A stretch of DNA of 64,000 nucleotides from Polytrichum commune (GCA_950295325.1 OX485805.1:34583501-34647500), one strand, 5' to 3'; counted from the first letter of the stretch, positions 22,445-35,059 are shown. Notes: generated by a model not told the origin, from the letters alone. Numbers and translations: made by a program.

Positions 22445-22560
22445 AGTTTTTCATGGTGTTTGTGTAAACTCATCCATTAGGAAGGTGAAAATACAATGAA
22501 CCATTTAATAGCTTGTATATTTATACAACTTATGATTAACTTACTCCAAATATGGCATCT
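22445..22560 (+). repeat. Dispersed repeat R5, copy 1
   Basis: GGTGTTTGTGTAAACTCATC, then GGAAGGTGAAAATACAATGA and TTTAATAG, match 33490-33610 in the same order. The GTAAACTCATC phrase is also the end motif of the element at 34010. Confidence 0.6.
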
Positions 22561-23584
22561 AAAACCCAAAATCAATCTAATGAGGTGCAACTAGAATGAA
22601 TAGGCTTTCAACTTGTAAGGGATTTGTTTTTACTAGATTCCCTTTGTCCATGATCAATGGAGGTTACAAAGATGCCACAAGCCCCAAACCAATATTTTCT
22701 AGCCACCCACATACCTTTATTGATATTCATATTGAACTTAGATACCCACACAACATCAGTTTTGACTAACATCACTCAGAAGTTCAAATGTGATGTTCTA
22801 GCTTTTAGATTTTCTACCTTTTTGCCCTAAAGGGTTGGCAAGTGAGTGTGGCATTTGCATTGAGTATGATATTTTGTGCTTTGACACTTGAAAATATGAT
22901 CTATGTGTTTGGTAAACTACCTTAATTCCTAAATTTATCTCTCTTCATAGGTATCTTAAATTGCACAATATGTACATGTGTGTCAATTAAGCCATGAATG
23001 CCTAGGCAATCACAAAATGGTCAAATTTTAGGTTAAAGAATCAAACCACCAATTCCCAAAGCATTCTCAGGGATACTCATTTTCTCAACATTTTTTAGTT
23101 AGGTTACGATGCATCTATGACTGTTGGGATTGTGCGAAAGACCTATTATGTAGATTCTACATTATTAAGAAAATTGAAAGTTGAGTGTCCAAAATGCAAA
23201 TTGGGTTTTTTGAAGGATATTCCAATCATGTGCCTATTGTAACTTTTTGTTCAATTTGCTTACATGTTGATGTATACATGTTATCCTGACCAATAATAAT
23301 AATAAAAAAATTGGTTGAAATTTTATGCTTACGCTATATTCATTTTCAGTTGCATCCTTTCTACATGCAGAAATTCATAACTAATCATAATATGATCCAA
23401 TAGTGTGAAAATTTTGGTTAAAGCTTCAATACACATGTAGGATTTTGCTTTAATATTTGTGATCCTTCAAATAAATAAAAAATTACTCTCATGCAATGAT
23501 TTGATTTATTGAAAATAGGCCCAAGCATTCAGGGTTTAAGACTCGTTTACCTTATAATCAAAAGCTTGCTTACAAGGTACACAT
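22561..23584. other. Unassigned stretch
   Basis: AT-rich. No features recognised. Confidence 0.5.
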
Positions 23585-24010
23585 TGAACGAACATGGGTG
23601 AGGTTGAGGCATCTATAACGAATAAAATAAGAGAGTTTGTATTTTTTTAGAAGGAGTAATAGCGGGGAATTATTTTTCTTGCAAAGTGAAACAAATTCTA
23701 AGGAGAATGCAATTTTTTTCTTCCATGAATATGCAAAATTGCTACAAATGTTAAGTAACATAGTTTAGGGAAACACATAATTGATCTACATGTTAACCCA
23801 TAACTGCTCATCTAAATGCTAATGCTTGGCTATAAAAATTGTCAAAACTCTTTAGAAGCTAAATCAATCACAAGCCACCAGCACATAAACCTTAATTCCG
23901 TTCGCCTAAAATATATAGATCTCATCCATGTTGACATTATGTAACCCTAGTGAGCGGTTCAATGAACCTGGTCGACCATGAATCCCTCAACCTTGAATGA
24001 TACATTTAGT
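23585..24010 (+). repeat. Dispersed repeat R1, copy 1
   Basis: It aligns over about 400 bp with 60241-60660, same orientation. Shared landmarks in order are GGTTGAGGCATCTA, GGAGTAATAGCG, TGAATATG, GTTAACCCATRACYRCTCAT, CTTGGCTA and CATCCATGTYGRCATTA. Non-coding: no long frame is kept in both copies. In the 60-kb copy R3 follows at once, whereas here about 970 bp intervenes. Confidence 0.75.
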
Positions 24011-24267
24011 ATAAGCACCATACTTATATAGGAAGCCTTTATTAAGCCACCCATTTGAGTTGACCAAACAATTGTCTTTGAGATAAGAACCACTACATGT
24101 CCTCCAAATTATACCTTGGGTTTCTTTTTTCCGGTTTCAAGTTTTCGCTTCCTGGTATTACTGTACTTCCATTGGCAATGTGTGCATAAGTTCTTCCAAC
24201 TTTAGTTGTGGAAACATGGAATGTTTTCATCCATGCTTAAATTTAGTAGCCCATTTTGGTTGGTTAA

Positions 24268-24469
24268 TGCCATGCCCACACTTACTAGTGTGCATAGCCA
24301 GCGAATGGCTCTCATTAGCATAAGGCACTTTTTCGTTTGTTTTCAGCCAGAGAACGGTAGTAATCCAATTACATTACATCCAATCGATGGCCAAAAGCAA
24401 ACAAAAAAGTGTCCCATTTTGGTGGGAGCCGTCCACTGGCTATGCCTACCAGTAAGTGTGGGCATGGCA
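24268..24469. mobile_element. Miniature element with long inverted repeats, TAA duplication, 202 bp
   Basis: The ends are TGCCATGCCCACACTTACT and its exact inverse. The inverted repeat extends inward to nearly 90 bp per arm, so the element is almost a pure hairpin. TAA flanks both sides (24265-24267 and 24470-24472), a TWA-type duplication as in PIF/Harbinger elements. A second GGGCATGGCATAA terminus at about 24575-24587 hints at another, partial copy next to it. Confidence 0.85.
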
Positions 24470-24587
24470 TAATGCTACAACATGGTCCGCCGTGTTAAGC
24501 ATTTGGATAATAGGCTCACATTCATGCCGGTACAATGTACGGGCGTAATTTTTCTTTTCTTCTGGGCATGGCATAAATGCCATTGTT

Positions 24588-24984
24588 TAGGTTGGAGAGT
24601 ATTGTGATGGCTTGCTTCTTGTAACTTAACCAAGATATTGTAGTGGCTTAACCCCTAAATGACGAGTCGATTAGTGCCATTCCAAACAAATGACTGCACC
24701 AAATGGTGTGACCCCTTCCCACATTAAAAAATTCCCTAGGGTTCTCCTAAAAGTGTTTTATTTCAAATTGCATCTCAAGAGAAGATGTTTCATTACCAAC
24801 TCTAACTTTTGATCAAAATTCATGCCATTTTCGGTGGACTTATTAGGTATATACAACAAATATTTATATAGAATTTGGGGTCATATATGACCCTAACAAC
24901 ATTTTGGGGTTAAAGTGTGCAAGCTTTGCATGTCCTTTTTGAAGTTCAAACACCTATATTTGGGTGGTGTGTGCTTATATGTGG
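24588..24984. other. Unassigned stretch between R1 and R3
   Basis: Nothing recognisable. It is part of the material that separates R1 from R3 here but is absent from the 60-kb copy. Confidence 0.45.
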
Positions 24985-25160
24985 ACCAAGAACGAACATC
25001 CAAAAGGCGTATGTGTAAAACACATTTGACTACGTGCTCAAAACGTGTTACCTAGTCTAGGTTAAATAATCGACATAATTGGGGACTTATATGATCACTT
25101 AAAAGCTTGAGCTCGTTCATTTTATATGAATGTGATTTTCATACATGTTCAAAATCATGA
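24985..25160 (+). repeat. Dispersed repeat R3, copy 3
   Basis: Matches 19435-19640: ACATCCAAAAGGCGTATGTG, GACTACGTGCTCAAAA, TATGATCACTTAA, GAATGTGATTTTCATACATG. Confidence 0.65.
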
Positions 25161-27085
25161 GGCAAATGGCTAAGGACATAATTTGGAATTGGCAATCATC
25201 TCACTTTGAGGACTGCTTTACATGGAGTTTAGGAGCCATGACCATGATATTCTAAAGGTAATATAAATCCAAGTTTGCAACAGGTGAGCCCTCAAACTTA
25301 CTCTAGATTGAAAATGGATTGTGTTGTAGGGTGACAACATACTCTATGGATGCTCATAACTACTAATCCTTCTATCTACATAATTTCTTACATTTTCACC
25401 TCGTGGATGTAAATTGCAAAGGCCCAAGTAATTCACACATAGTAACACAGGTTGTTCTTTTGCTATTTTTTTTTTTGCAAGACTAGAGTGTGAAAACATG
25501 TGGTAAAAACATGTTGACATCAACTCATAGCTATATTCTCAAGGTTTTGTATTTCCATTGCAATATTTTGTACTAGGATTTCACATACATTTGTGATTTC
25601 CAATTCATGAAAACCAATAGCACTTCATGAGGATTTTGATCCCTTTTCTTCTCAAAAGTAGTTTCATATACCATTAATTACCCAAAATAAGTTTTGAGAA
25701 AACCAGATTTAAATGAACCTTCCTAAACTTCTATTTGGATGAGGAAAATAAGGACCTAATCCACCTATTCGTTCTTATACTTTAAAATAATGAAATATGA
25801 TAAGCGCATGTTGAAGGCCACATAATAACATATACACATTCAATTCACATAAAATTTGAAAACAATACACTTTTGACCCATAAAACTCCAAAACAATCCA
25901 TGTATACATTAAAAACCAAGGAGGACAACATAGATAGTGAAATTGGCTCACTTTGGGTTATGTACATTTTTAACAAACCCCTTCTCAACATATGAGAAAG
26001 TGGCATGGTGATCTAGATTAGTTCAAGCTCCTTCCTCGGAGGCATTCAATGGGATAACTTTCGGTTTTCATCTTCCTTTTTGCATCAATTTTTGGAGTTG
26101 GGTGGGTTGGCATTGGGTACACTAGTCATTTGGCCTTATGTTGTCGTTGGTAAGGACGGACCGGGACATGATTCGATGTGAAATGGGAAACAAAGGGAAG
26201 TACATCTAAAGGGCAAGCTTAATTTCCATAATGACGCTCCGAGTCCATATGGGTGCAATCATTCTACCATGGCATCCCAACATGTACACTTGTACTCCCG
26301 GTCAACTTTCGCAAATAAGGAAGTAGCCACGTCGCCCCACCTTATGAAAGTATTCTTAAACTCCTTGCAAATGGGCTAATAGTAACATACTTTGCACTTC
26401 TTCTTAATCTCCAATGTTGATTCCATAGCTTTGTTTCTAGAGGATTGTTCTCATAGTCCCCCCCAAAAAAGTCTTTGGGGATTGAAGGTATATATCATCG
26501 TCTGTTGTTGTGTGTGTGTGCTTGCTTGCTTGGTAGGGGGTGGAATTGGATTGAGGAATTTTGAGCAACAGATTATGAGTTTTTTTAATAATTTTATATT
26601 TGTAGTGTGTTAAGTTGGGTAATTCTATGGGCATGTTGATGTGTTTTGGATTAATGGACCATGGTTGTAAGCGTTCTTTTGAATGACTTCTTGATGGTTT
26701 TATGGCCTTGTGTGTGTAGGTACCCATGCATGGGCATGATGATATGGTCATATGTGAGATTATCAATTCAACATGTTGGTGACTAGTACGCACTTGCTGG
26801 TAGATGGTTGGGTGTTGATCCATTTATAGAGGAGTTGTTGGGGACGTAAGTATGCTCCCATCTTTGAATGTGATGGTTTCACTATTGGTTATTTCCATGA
26901 AAGTTAAACCATGGGTCTTACTTGTTTGTGGGTTGTTATTTGGGAGGACACTAATTAGTATTTTGGTGCATGTTGGTGGTTAGTGGCGGTGTATATTTGA
27001 AGGGAAGTGGACATCGGGTTGTTGTAGGGTTGTTCTAGCTAGGAAAATGAGGTTGTGGCGGTATCGTGCATGGGTTATGTGGGGA
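25161..27085. other. Unassigned stretch; 3' part may belong to the LINE relic
   Basis: No elements recognised from 25161 to about 26400. A 128-codon minus-strand frame at 26437-26823 lies downstream, in LINE orientation, of the reverse transcriptase relic. It has Pro/Thr/His-rich composition, but I could not match it to a known ORF2 segment. Confidence 0.4.
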
Positions 27086-27700
27086 TCAGTACGCCTTCGT
27101 CATTTTGAGTTGTTGGAAGGATGTGATGCCATAATCTAAGAGTTTATTGGGTTTTTGTGTTTGTTTGAGAGGATATGTTATTGAGGGCTTGAATACACGG
27201 GGAGGTAAGTTACCAAACTTAAATTTTAAGTTTGCATGATTCTTGACTATCAATATATTGTATGGGAGGGATGGGGTATTTATCAGCAGCCATAATTGTC
27301 TCCGAATCGCAAACAAAAAGCACCGCTCCTTCGTAGGTCTTCCATTATTGGTAGGAGGATTGCATGGTCAATTGAGCCAAATGTATTCTTGAGATCTATT
27401 TATACAATTCAAATTTCTTGGTTTGTGAGTATAGCATTTTCTAATATGGCATTCATCATGTGTAGTTGCCTAATGGTGTTTTGTTGGGGGCAAAAACCTT
27501 CATGGATGTAGTGTAGGTGCCCATATATATATATATAGATAGATAGATAGATAGATAGATTTTGGAGGTGGTTAGTAGTGTTGTTAATCTATTTGTGTAT
27601 AACTTACATATTGTTCTTGCTAGGGAAGGTGGACAATACTTAGGTAAGAGCATTCGGTTCTTTTGGGTGATAGGATGGATTTATTGTGTTCTCATGAATT
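27086..27700 (-). pseudogene. LINE reverse transcriptase relic
   Basis: Reading the minus strand from about 27690: ARTICKLYTNRLTTLLTT (RT motif preceding the palm), then after a microsatellite interruption HEGFCPQQNTIRQL, ILENAILTNQEI, a stop, and IDLKNTFGSIDHAILLPIME. The last part matches the (Y)xDFxxAFxSIDH catalytic A-motif region of plant LINE reverse transcriptases, with the Asp retained and the following Phe changed to Leu. Stops and frameshifts are present. The palm YADD motif was not found. A further open frame at 27086-27316 (minus) may be C-terminal sequence joined by deletion. Confidence 0.72.
27523..27560 (+). repeat. (TA)n-(GATA)n compound microsatellite
   Basis: A TA run passes into about six GATA units. 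It lies inside the LINE reverse transcriptase relic and breaks its frame. Confidence 0.92.
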
Positions 27701-28290
27701 GGTGATTGGATGATAGTAAATAACAATATTTGAAGAAAAAGTATAGCATTTCATGAAATTCTACATCGAATCATTTTAGGGATGTTGTTCAGTCATGGGC
27801 TTGCCCACAAGCTAGGAATTGGAGGCTTTTGTCGAATGCATCCCAACAAATAGGAATGTTGGCGATTGGACACTACGGAAGGTGGGGGTAGGGAGGGGGG
27901 GTCCCTGCTAAGAGAGGGGTTGAGAACCCGAGTATTATGTGTGCTTGTGTTTAAAATCGTTTTTTGGAATAATATCAAGGGTGAATGAGAGTTTTGATGT
28001 GATTATTTTGGAAATTTTTTGGCAGGGTATAAGTATTATGTAGTAAGAGTTTTGTGGATGATATTGGGTAGTGGTTGTTGGTTATTTGTGTTATTAGAGT
28101 ACATTGCATGTGGTCTTGTATGATACGTATTGGGCATAAGGGGCCATGTATTATTTGGGGAGGGTTTGGGCATACGACATGAGGCTTCTTATTAGTGCCA
28201 AGCCTCGGGGTAATACCTCAATGTCAAGTTGAATGTTGCATTTGTTACGGTGAGAACTTATGGTGGTGATTAGCATAAGTTTTAGTTTTC
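27701..28290. other. Unassigned stretch, possible 5' extension of the LINE relic
   Basis: On the minus strand this is where the LINE region upstream of the RT core would lie, but I recognise no endonuclease motif. It contains a G-rich patch at about 27885-27903. Confidence 0.4.
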
Positions 28291-28387
28291 AAGTAGGCCA
28301 CTTGCCCACTAAATTGTAGTGAAAATGTACATGCCACCGGCGAAATCTACATTTCCACTACAATCTGGTGAGCAAACGGCCTACATG
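28291..28387. repeat. 97-nt foldback (imperfect hairpin)
   Basis: The left arm (28291-28336, with TAGGCCACTTGCCCACTAAA, TTGTAGTG-AAATGTA) is inverse to 28341-28387 (TACATTTCCACTACAA, CTGGTGAGCAAACGGCCTA), with about eight mismatches and a loop of a few bases. It could be a very small foldback transposon or an RNA hairpin of microRNA-precursor size. Sequence alone does not decide. Confidence 0.8.
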
Positions 28388-29099
28388 GGAACTAAACCTA
28401 AAAAGTTGTTGCGATATCGCGATGCCCAACACGAACTTGCATGACAATGTTTTGATTTTTCAATATGTTAATGTTAGGTGTATCGCCCTTAAATCGTTGT
28501 GTGGGTGTTGGACATTGATTAAAGGCTCCTACATGTCATCGACCTTGTTATTCTCTCTTTACACAATTTCTACAGTTCAACTAAGCATGGAGTTTGTGGA
28601 CACAATCACATTTGAGCAAAAGGGCTTTGTGTATACTCACACAAAGCATAGACAAACATACAATACACATCATCATTGGTTCAGTTTATAAAAATAGTTG
28701 TGGTAATATATCATGACTAGTTTTTGAGGTGTGGTCTCGTCCGTCCTTGGATAGCTTCATAATGCCATTAAATGTTGTGAACCGGAAATCCTCCCGTTTT
28801 GTGATTGCAAATGGGACGGCCATGACATTGAAGGGATGGGGACATAACCCTCCACGGTATGGCAAAGATCTTGGTAAGATTCACCAGCTCCCAAAAGTGA
28901 GAATAATAATATCTTAGTTATGATAACTTGTGTAAGTTCTAACATACAAAGGACGGATGGGACAAGTCACAAGCACGGAGGATAAGCACGATGTCGGCAT
29001 CATCTCCGTCACTTGTCGATAATGTGGCCAAAATCATTTGTGCAACTTCACTCCCTTTCATTATTTCTAATTTAACCCGGCCGTTGATGAAACTAACAA
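28388..29099. other. Unassigned stretch
   Basis: A 107-codon plus-strand frame (28368-28691) starts in the foldback and is unrecognised. GTCCGTCCTT near 28740 recurs inverted at about 28950, but the pair is too short to call an element. Confidence 0.4.
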
Positions 29100-29290
29100 G
29101 TAACATCTATGTTATGTGTGCCTTATGTGGTCACTCTTCTTAGTTGGACGCCTATACCCTAGTTGATTGATTGGTGTATGGCAAGGCTCAATGTGGTTAA
29201 GAATGCAAATAATAAAGACACGTGTTCCGAATATTTGGACAACCTTCATGACCACTTAAAGATGTAACATAGATAGGTAGTCTTCACTAT
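29100..29290 (+). repeat. Dispersed repeat R3, copy 4
   Basis: The opening aligns with 15826-15880 (CAAGTAACA, TATGTG, CCTTATGTGGTCACTCTTCT), and the end contains ATGACCACTTAA like the other copies. Confidence 0.55.
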
Positions 29291-32200
29291 CACATCCTAT
29301 ACTTCTTGAAAACTTGAAACATTTGTCGTAGTATCGATTTATGTCCATGGAGCTCCACTTCGTTCCAAGATCCTAGTTAACTTAATCCCATTCAGATGGG
29401 CAAAAGCATTACATGTTACATAAAGCCAATGTCATACAATGCCAAGATCATCTAGACTTTATTACATTACCATTATAACACCCAATATATACACAACAAA
29501 TGAGAGTTAGGCCATACCTATGTATATGGCTGGGATGGTCCTACTAAATCTACCATTCTTATATTTGTGGTTGAATAACTCCAACTTTATTGCCACTAGA
29601 CCAGTATGAGGTCTCATATGTTGATTTAAGGGTCACGTAAGATCAAAATATGAATGTTTCAACTATATGTTCATTAATCAACTTACGTGGGTGTCATTAA
29701 TATGTTGCCGTGAGGGACTTGATGTGGTCATAATTTTAAATTCTACTAACTACTCCACACTCAATATTGAACACAATTGATAGCACCTAAGGTAAAAATA
29801 TGGAAAACGGTGAAAATAAGTTGATTTTCCTAGAAATAATAGCTTGAAATATCTGCAATATTTTTGAGAGATGGATTGGATGGAATGATGAGGAATGCAA
29901 GTTGTTTCATAATTTTATTCAATGTATATAATTAGTAAACAAATTTAAAAGAGGCAAGTAAGTCAAAGCCCCCCGCTTTTTTTTTAGTAAAATCTCCATA
30001 ATTTGACCATCAAATATTTTACTTTGCATATGGATGCACACAAATGGTTTAACTCAATGGCATCCAAAAGTGATCGCAAGTGGTGTGAAACATCACTTAT
30101 CTAACGATTCATTGCATCCCACCTATCATTGCATCCTTTTTAGGGCCATCACTTTTATAGTTAACCATTTTGGATCCACACAAGAATCATTCTACCCCTA
30201 GTCTAATGCACTAATAGTGGTAATTCACCATTTTCAGTTTTTTCTACCTTATGCATTCAAGTAGAGAAATCAACAAACATACACTTCGAGTAACCATAAC
30301 TAAATCATGGAAGATTCGATTTTAGTTGACAGGTCATCGTGGATTTCCTAATGCAAGACAAGTTTGTTTGTGTTTGTCTGTTCGATAGAAGTTTTGAGGA
30401 ACAAAATCTACAAAAACGTGAATATCTTTTTAACTACATTTCTCTACACAGGGAAAGCTTTTTTTATCATCATACTCATACAACAAGTATGCTAAAATGC
30501 TTATTGGGTTTGGAATGGCTCGTTTACCTTATACGATCGAGTGTCACTATGTCCTAGGTAATATCTCTCCACTAGGACCCTTTTGTCAGCAATAATGTCT
30601 ACAACATGATAGCTGATGTAAGCATATCAATTTTGGGGTTTGGGGCAATGGGGATACATCACTCCACTTCACACAAACTTCCAAATGCGTAATTAATCTC
30701 AAGTTATGGAGTTGGCCAATAACCTCATCTTCTAATTGCCATACAACATGACAAAGTTGAGGTTAATCGTGGCAATCTTGTAAGCTAAGGGTGGGTTTAT
30801 ATTAGGGTTTGGGTTCAAGAAACTTGGGGTCTAAAACAATATGAAGGCTGAGATGTTTTTGTCCAGGCAGCCGCTTCTGCCCAAAAATAATAAACACTGA
30901 TGTCTGACAATATCATCATAAACATTTACAGTATAATTGTGAGCCAAATTTTGGGTTAATAATTCATTATAGGCATTTAGTGATATTTTGATGAAGACTG
31001 TACTTAGATGAATGGAAGTAGTGAACTATGGATGGAGATGGGGGGTTATAACTATAATCAGGGGCTAATGAGCCCGTAGTTGGTTACACCATTGTCTTCT
31101 CCCTCGCCATAAGCAGGTAGGGGGAGGCAAGGCAAGACATGTCTTTCATGGATTGTTTTCGAGTGTAGAGTAAGAATTATAGACTTGTCTCCCTTAGTAG
31201 ATTAACTACTTACGAGTTTGCCTTTTTATCTATCAATGGACATAGTTATTCTTAGAGGGTGTGAAGTCGAGAGAACAATTGTCGAAGGGAGTGATTCATG
31301 GACTTGAACTATATTCAAGAAGATTGTGTGAAACATGCATGTGACGTTTTTGATCGAAATAAGAATGTGTCCATAGTTGAATATGGATAATTGTGACACA
31401 ATAGCCGTGAGGTCTTTGTTGAATGTGGTTGGAATGTAATGTATATTTGGGTGATCATTATTGTTACTTTGTTGAAGTGTATGAGCATTGAGCAACCACA
31501 TATTGGATTAGGACAAATCACCATGAATGTAATCGATAACGATTGTTTGAAGCAATTTGTTAGCAACCTCTGAGCAACTTTGAGTGAAAATGAATTGAGA
31601 GATCTTTGCGATAGAGTAATGATATAAAATTGGACTTGTGAGATGAACATCGAAATGTCAAATAGATGAGCATGAACTCGGTATAAGAGTAGAACAATTA
31701 GCCAATGAGCGGTTGAATGTACTTAATCACAACAAGGAAGTTTGTTTAGCTATAATATGCCCACACTCAAAGAATGTAGTCTATGAGGAATTAGGATAGA
31801 GTTGAAACAAACCAAGAAAGGCAACAAGGGAAGGATTTAATGGTGAATGAAAGAGATAGCATGTGAAAGGTAGAATGTGTTCAAGAAGTTGAAGGTCAAG
31901 GGTTTATATGTGAGAGGGGAAACACTTGACGATTCTTGAAACCTTGTGAGAGGGAAGTGGAAGAGACATGATTGAGACAAGTGATGAAGTTTGTGATTAT
32001 CGTTGAGAGAAAGACTATAGTCTTGTTGGCGAGTCTATATAGAAAGTTGAGTTTTATGACCCTCTTACCAGCTGAAGACGACGAGAATAATTGAGTAATT
32101 ATGAGGATGATAGATTGAGAGTCATCATGTGTAGTAGTAATAATACAAGCTCTTGCTTGTCAAGAAGATTTAGGCATAAGTCGTCCTTGGGTTCAGTAGG

Positions 32201-33489
32201 AATCTTAGACCAACACTTAGTCAAGAAACTATGGTCAATGTGAGTGAAGAGTAAGCTAACCATATTAACTATGGTTTTGTGTGCTACACTGATTGTTGTT
32301 GATATTGGTTGTGTAAGGCAATCAAGACTATAGCTTGACTTACAGTTTTAGCATTTAATTGCAAAATTATGAGTAATAATGAAGAATTGGAAGTAGTAAA
32401 TAAACAATTTGTCCTACATTGGAATTAATATTGACCAATCAATGAAGGAACTTCTTATGTTTTGAAGATGCATTAGCCAATGGTTATAAAGACAATTGTT
32501 ACACTCAAAAACATAATGGTTACTGAAGACTATCGTTACACTTTACCGTCAAGAAATGGAAACTTACATACAATAGCCAAAAGACAAGACTAAATGAGAT
32601 ATTGAAAGAGAAGTCATGACACAAAACCTGGATGGAAAGAAGAGTGAAAGACAAGTCCGTTGTGTTTTTAGAATGAAATAACAACCATTTTGTCTAATCA
32701 AGATTTGAATGTGATAGATGCATGTAAGAGACACTAGTTAAGCCTTCCTTGAGAGTATACCTTCGGGTTTGGTTATTTTGAATCATAGTAAAACTCTAGC
32801 TACAATAGGCTATAAGGATTGGAGGTAGACAAATGAAAAATTGTGCAAGCAACCTTAAATTTACAAAATCCTCATTCATAAGAACAAATATATCAAAAGA
32901 GGCATCAATTTTCTTTAACAGGTTTTTACTAGATTAAATTGATTTAGGTGATTTTGGAAAGATTTTGCTTTGGCCTTTAGGGGTTAATATACCTTAGTTT
33001 TAGACTCAAGATTGGAACCAAGTTGAAAATTCGATTTCTCAAACTGGGTAGAGTATTTTCTTGAGTGGAGACCAAGACATATGGCAGTCAAGTGGTTCCA
33101 TATAAACACCACTTCAATATTGACACCTTGGACTTGATCCTTAATGAAACTCACTTGGGTCCCAAATTTTGCTCTCACCCAATAAGATCACTTGTAGACT
33201 TGTACCCTAATGTAGTTCTTTGGCCTTGGACCCTAATGTAGCCTACCCTAAGTCGAATGTCAAGACATTGGGAATACCTTATAGAATTCAACAAAGTCTT
33301 TCATAACTAGATTTGACCCAAAAATTAGCACCAGAGGCATTGAGTTAGTAGATTGAGACTATGTTGGGATAAATTTATGATAAACCTAACAAGCAATTGT
33401 TTTTACCAAACCCTTGGCAAGGTTTCCACAATGGAAAAGTTGAGTTGTCGTCGCATTTTGATATTGTCACAACCTCAAAATAAAGTGAG
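29291..33489. other. 4.2-kb stretch without recognisable features
   Basis: AT-rich, with only short frames, including 91- and 111-codon overlapping frames on the minus strand at 31226-31650 that I do not recognise. No inverted-repeat ends and no match to the other repeat families were noticed. It is the largest apparently single-copy block in the window, and the best candidate for ancestral intergenic sequence or intron. Confidence 0.4.
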
Positions 33490-33610
33490 GGCAACAATTT
33501 GTGGTGTCTATGTAAACCCATCTAACACGAAGGTGAAAACGCATTGAATTACTTAATAGTATGATAAACTTGATTTTCAAATTGTTTAATTCTAGAAATG
33601 ACATTGGAGA
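33490..33610 (+). repeat. Dispersed repeat R5, copy 2
   Basis: Matches 22445-22560: GTGGTGTCTATGTAAACCCA, GAAGGTGAAAACGCATTGAA, ACTTAATAG. Confidence 0.6.
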
Positions 33611-34009
33611 CAACTAATTAGTTTAGAAAGGTCTATGTGCAATGCATATGCCTTTAATTTATAGGAAACTTCTTTATCCTAGACCCTCTATATAGATTGT
33701 TAAATTTACTTAGACAACTACAAACCTTGAGCCATTAATGAAGCGCAAATTAAGGGGAAGGGTGAAAACGTTAATTCCTATGTGAATCCCAATGACTTTG
33801 AAATTAAAATTAAAAGGACACCTAATCATGGTCAAAGACCCATACATAACATATTAAGACTAGTTTAGGATTAATAAAAAATAAACATGTAGGGGACCTA
33901 TTTTTACCACACCTCCCATTGTAGGTGTTGTAAAACAACATTTGCAAATAACACTTGCAATATTAAAGGGATACATACTGCCATTGTATCATGCACCAAG
34001 TACAAGTTT

Positions 34010-34257
34010 GGGGTTCACGGCATCTATGTAAACTCATTTATCATGGGCGAAAGGGCTCTAATAAAATCAAGTCCTTCTAAAAACTCTATGACCAATTCAT
34101 TCCAACTAGATACCATTGTCACTACAAAAGTTAGTTGGAGTCCCTCGTGCATTTTTCATAATCAATTAGTATAAACTAGGCAATTTAATTTTATAAAAAG
34201 TTTGTTGCATGCTCAGTGTTCTTAATGGATGAGTTTACATAGACACCATGAATCCCT
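34010..34257. mobile_element. Inverted-repeat element, about 248 bp
   Basis: The left end GGGGTTCACGGCATCTATG continues with TAAACTCATTTATC. The right end is inverse, with GATGAGTTTACATAGACACC then ATGAATCCCT. Arms are about 38 bp with several mismatches. The ATGTAAACTCATC motif also occurs in R5 and near 35065, so these belong to one clan. Non-coding, and no clear target duplication. Confidence 0.65.
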
Positions 34258-35059
34258 AGCCCTAATTACAAAGCGTAGGGTTGAGCAACATGGAATTGAT
34301 AACGTCGGCTTGTAAAAAAAATCTATTTCTAGGTGGTTATCATTTGGAGTTCTGTACAACTTGGTGTAATCTTTGAACAAATGCAATACTTTGCATAAAG
34401 TCCTGCATTAGAAGGTGATTGTAGTTTGTGGGTACATAAACTTTTCCTTGGATTGTTACTTATTGAATAACCAATGTTATAAGAAGGTTAGACCTCATAT
34501 GGACATTATTTCCCCTCGGGTTGCGCTGGCTCTCACGGGGTGGTTGTATTTTGGTTCTTGTTCTTGCAATAATTTTTTCAATTTGTTCTAGGAGAAAGGA
34601 ACCAATATTATATATAATATAATCAATACGGAGGTCTTAATTATAACTTTACATATGCAACAATGTACGTAGTCTTACACATGTAACAATCTTTCAAGAG
34701 GATGGAGGATGAAATTCTACATATAATGATCCATTTGGTATATTAAAAGATAAGCTCCCTTGATATGACTTGCCAACCTTCACAAGGTTGCTTTGAATCG
34801 TTTGTGATAAAGTGAAATGAAGGACTTTGAAAGAACATTAATGTTGTGGTGAATCCCACCGTGTGGATGTATACAAAGGACGCGATTGGGTCACGGCATT
34901 GGGCCATTGCAAAAACCAACTATAGAGCATGTTAAGATGTCTCCATCGGAGTTATTTTTTGGGTAACAAATGGACACACACCTTCGTACCAAGCGAGTGA
35001 GGTACCACTCTTTGGAGGTGTCCTATTTCCCAAAGACCCCGAGGTTGCCATCTCTTATC
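34258..35059. other. Unassigned stretch
   Basis: No recognisable features. Confidence 0.5.

Noticed and set aside
24206-24472. 88-codon plus-strand frame
   Set aside because: It is almost wholly the 202-bp inverted-repeat element.
26437-26823. 128-codon minus-strand frame
   Set aside because: Low-information composition, no domain. It might be LINE-derived but cannot be supported separately.
28733-28973. GTCCGTCCTT inverted pair reminiscent of plant Stowaway ends
   Set aside because: Only about 10 bp match and no TA duplication could be placed.
31226-31650. Two overlapping minus-strand frames (91 and 111 codons) considered as possible retroelement polyprotein
   Set aside because: No integrase, protease or RNase H motif could be placed. 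Compositional chance in AT-rich DNA is sufficient.
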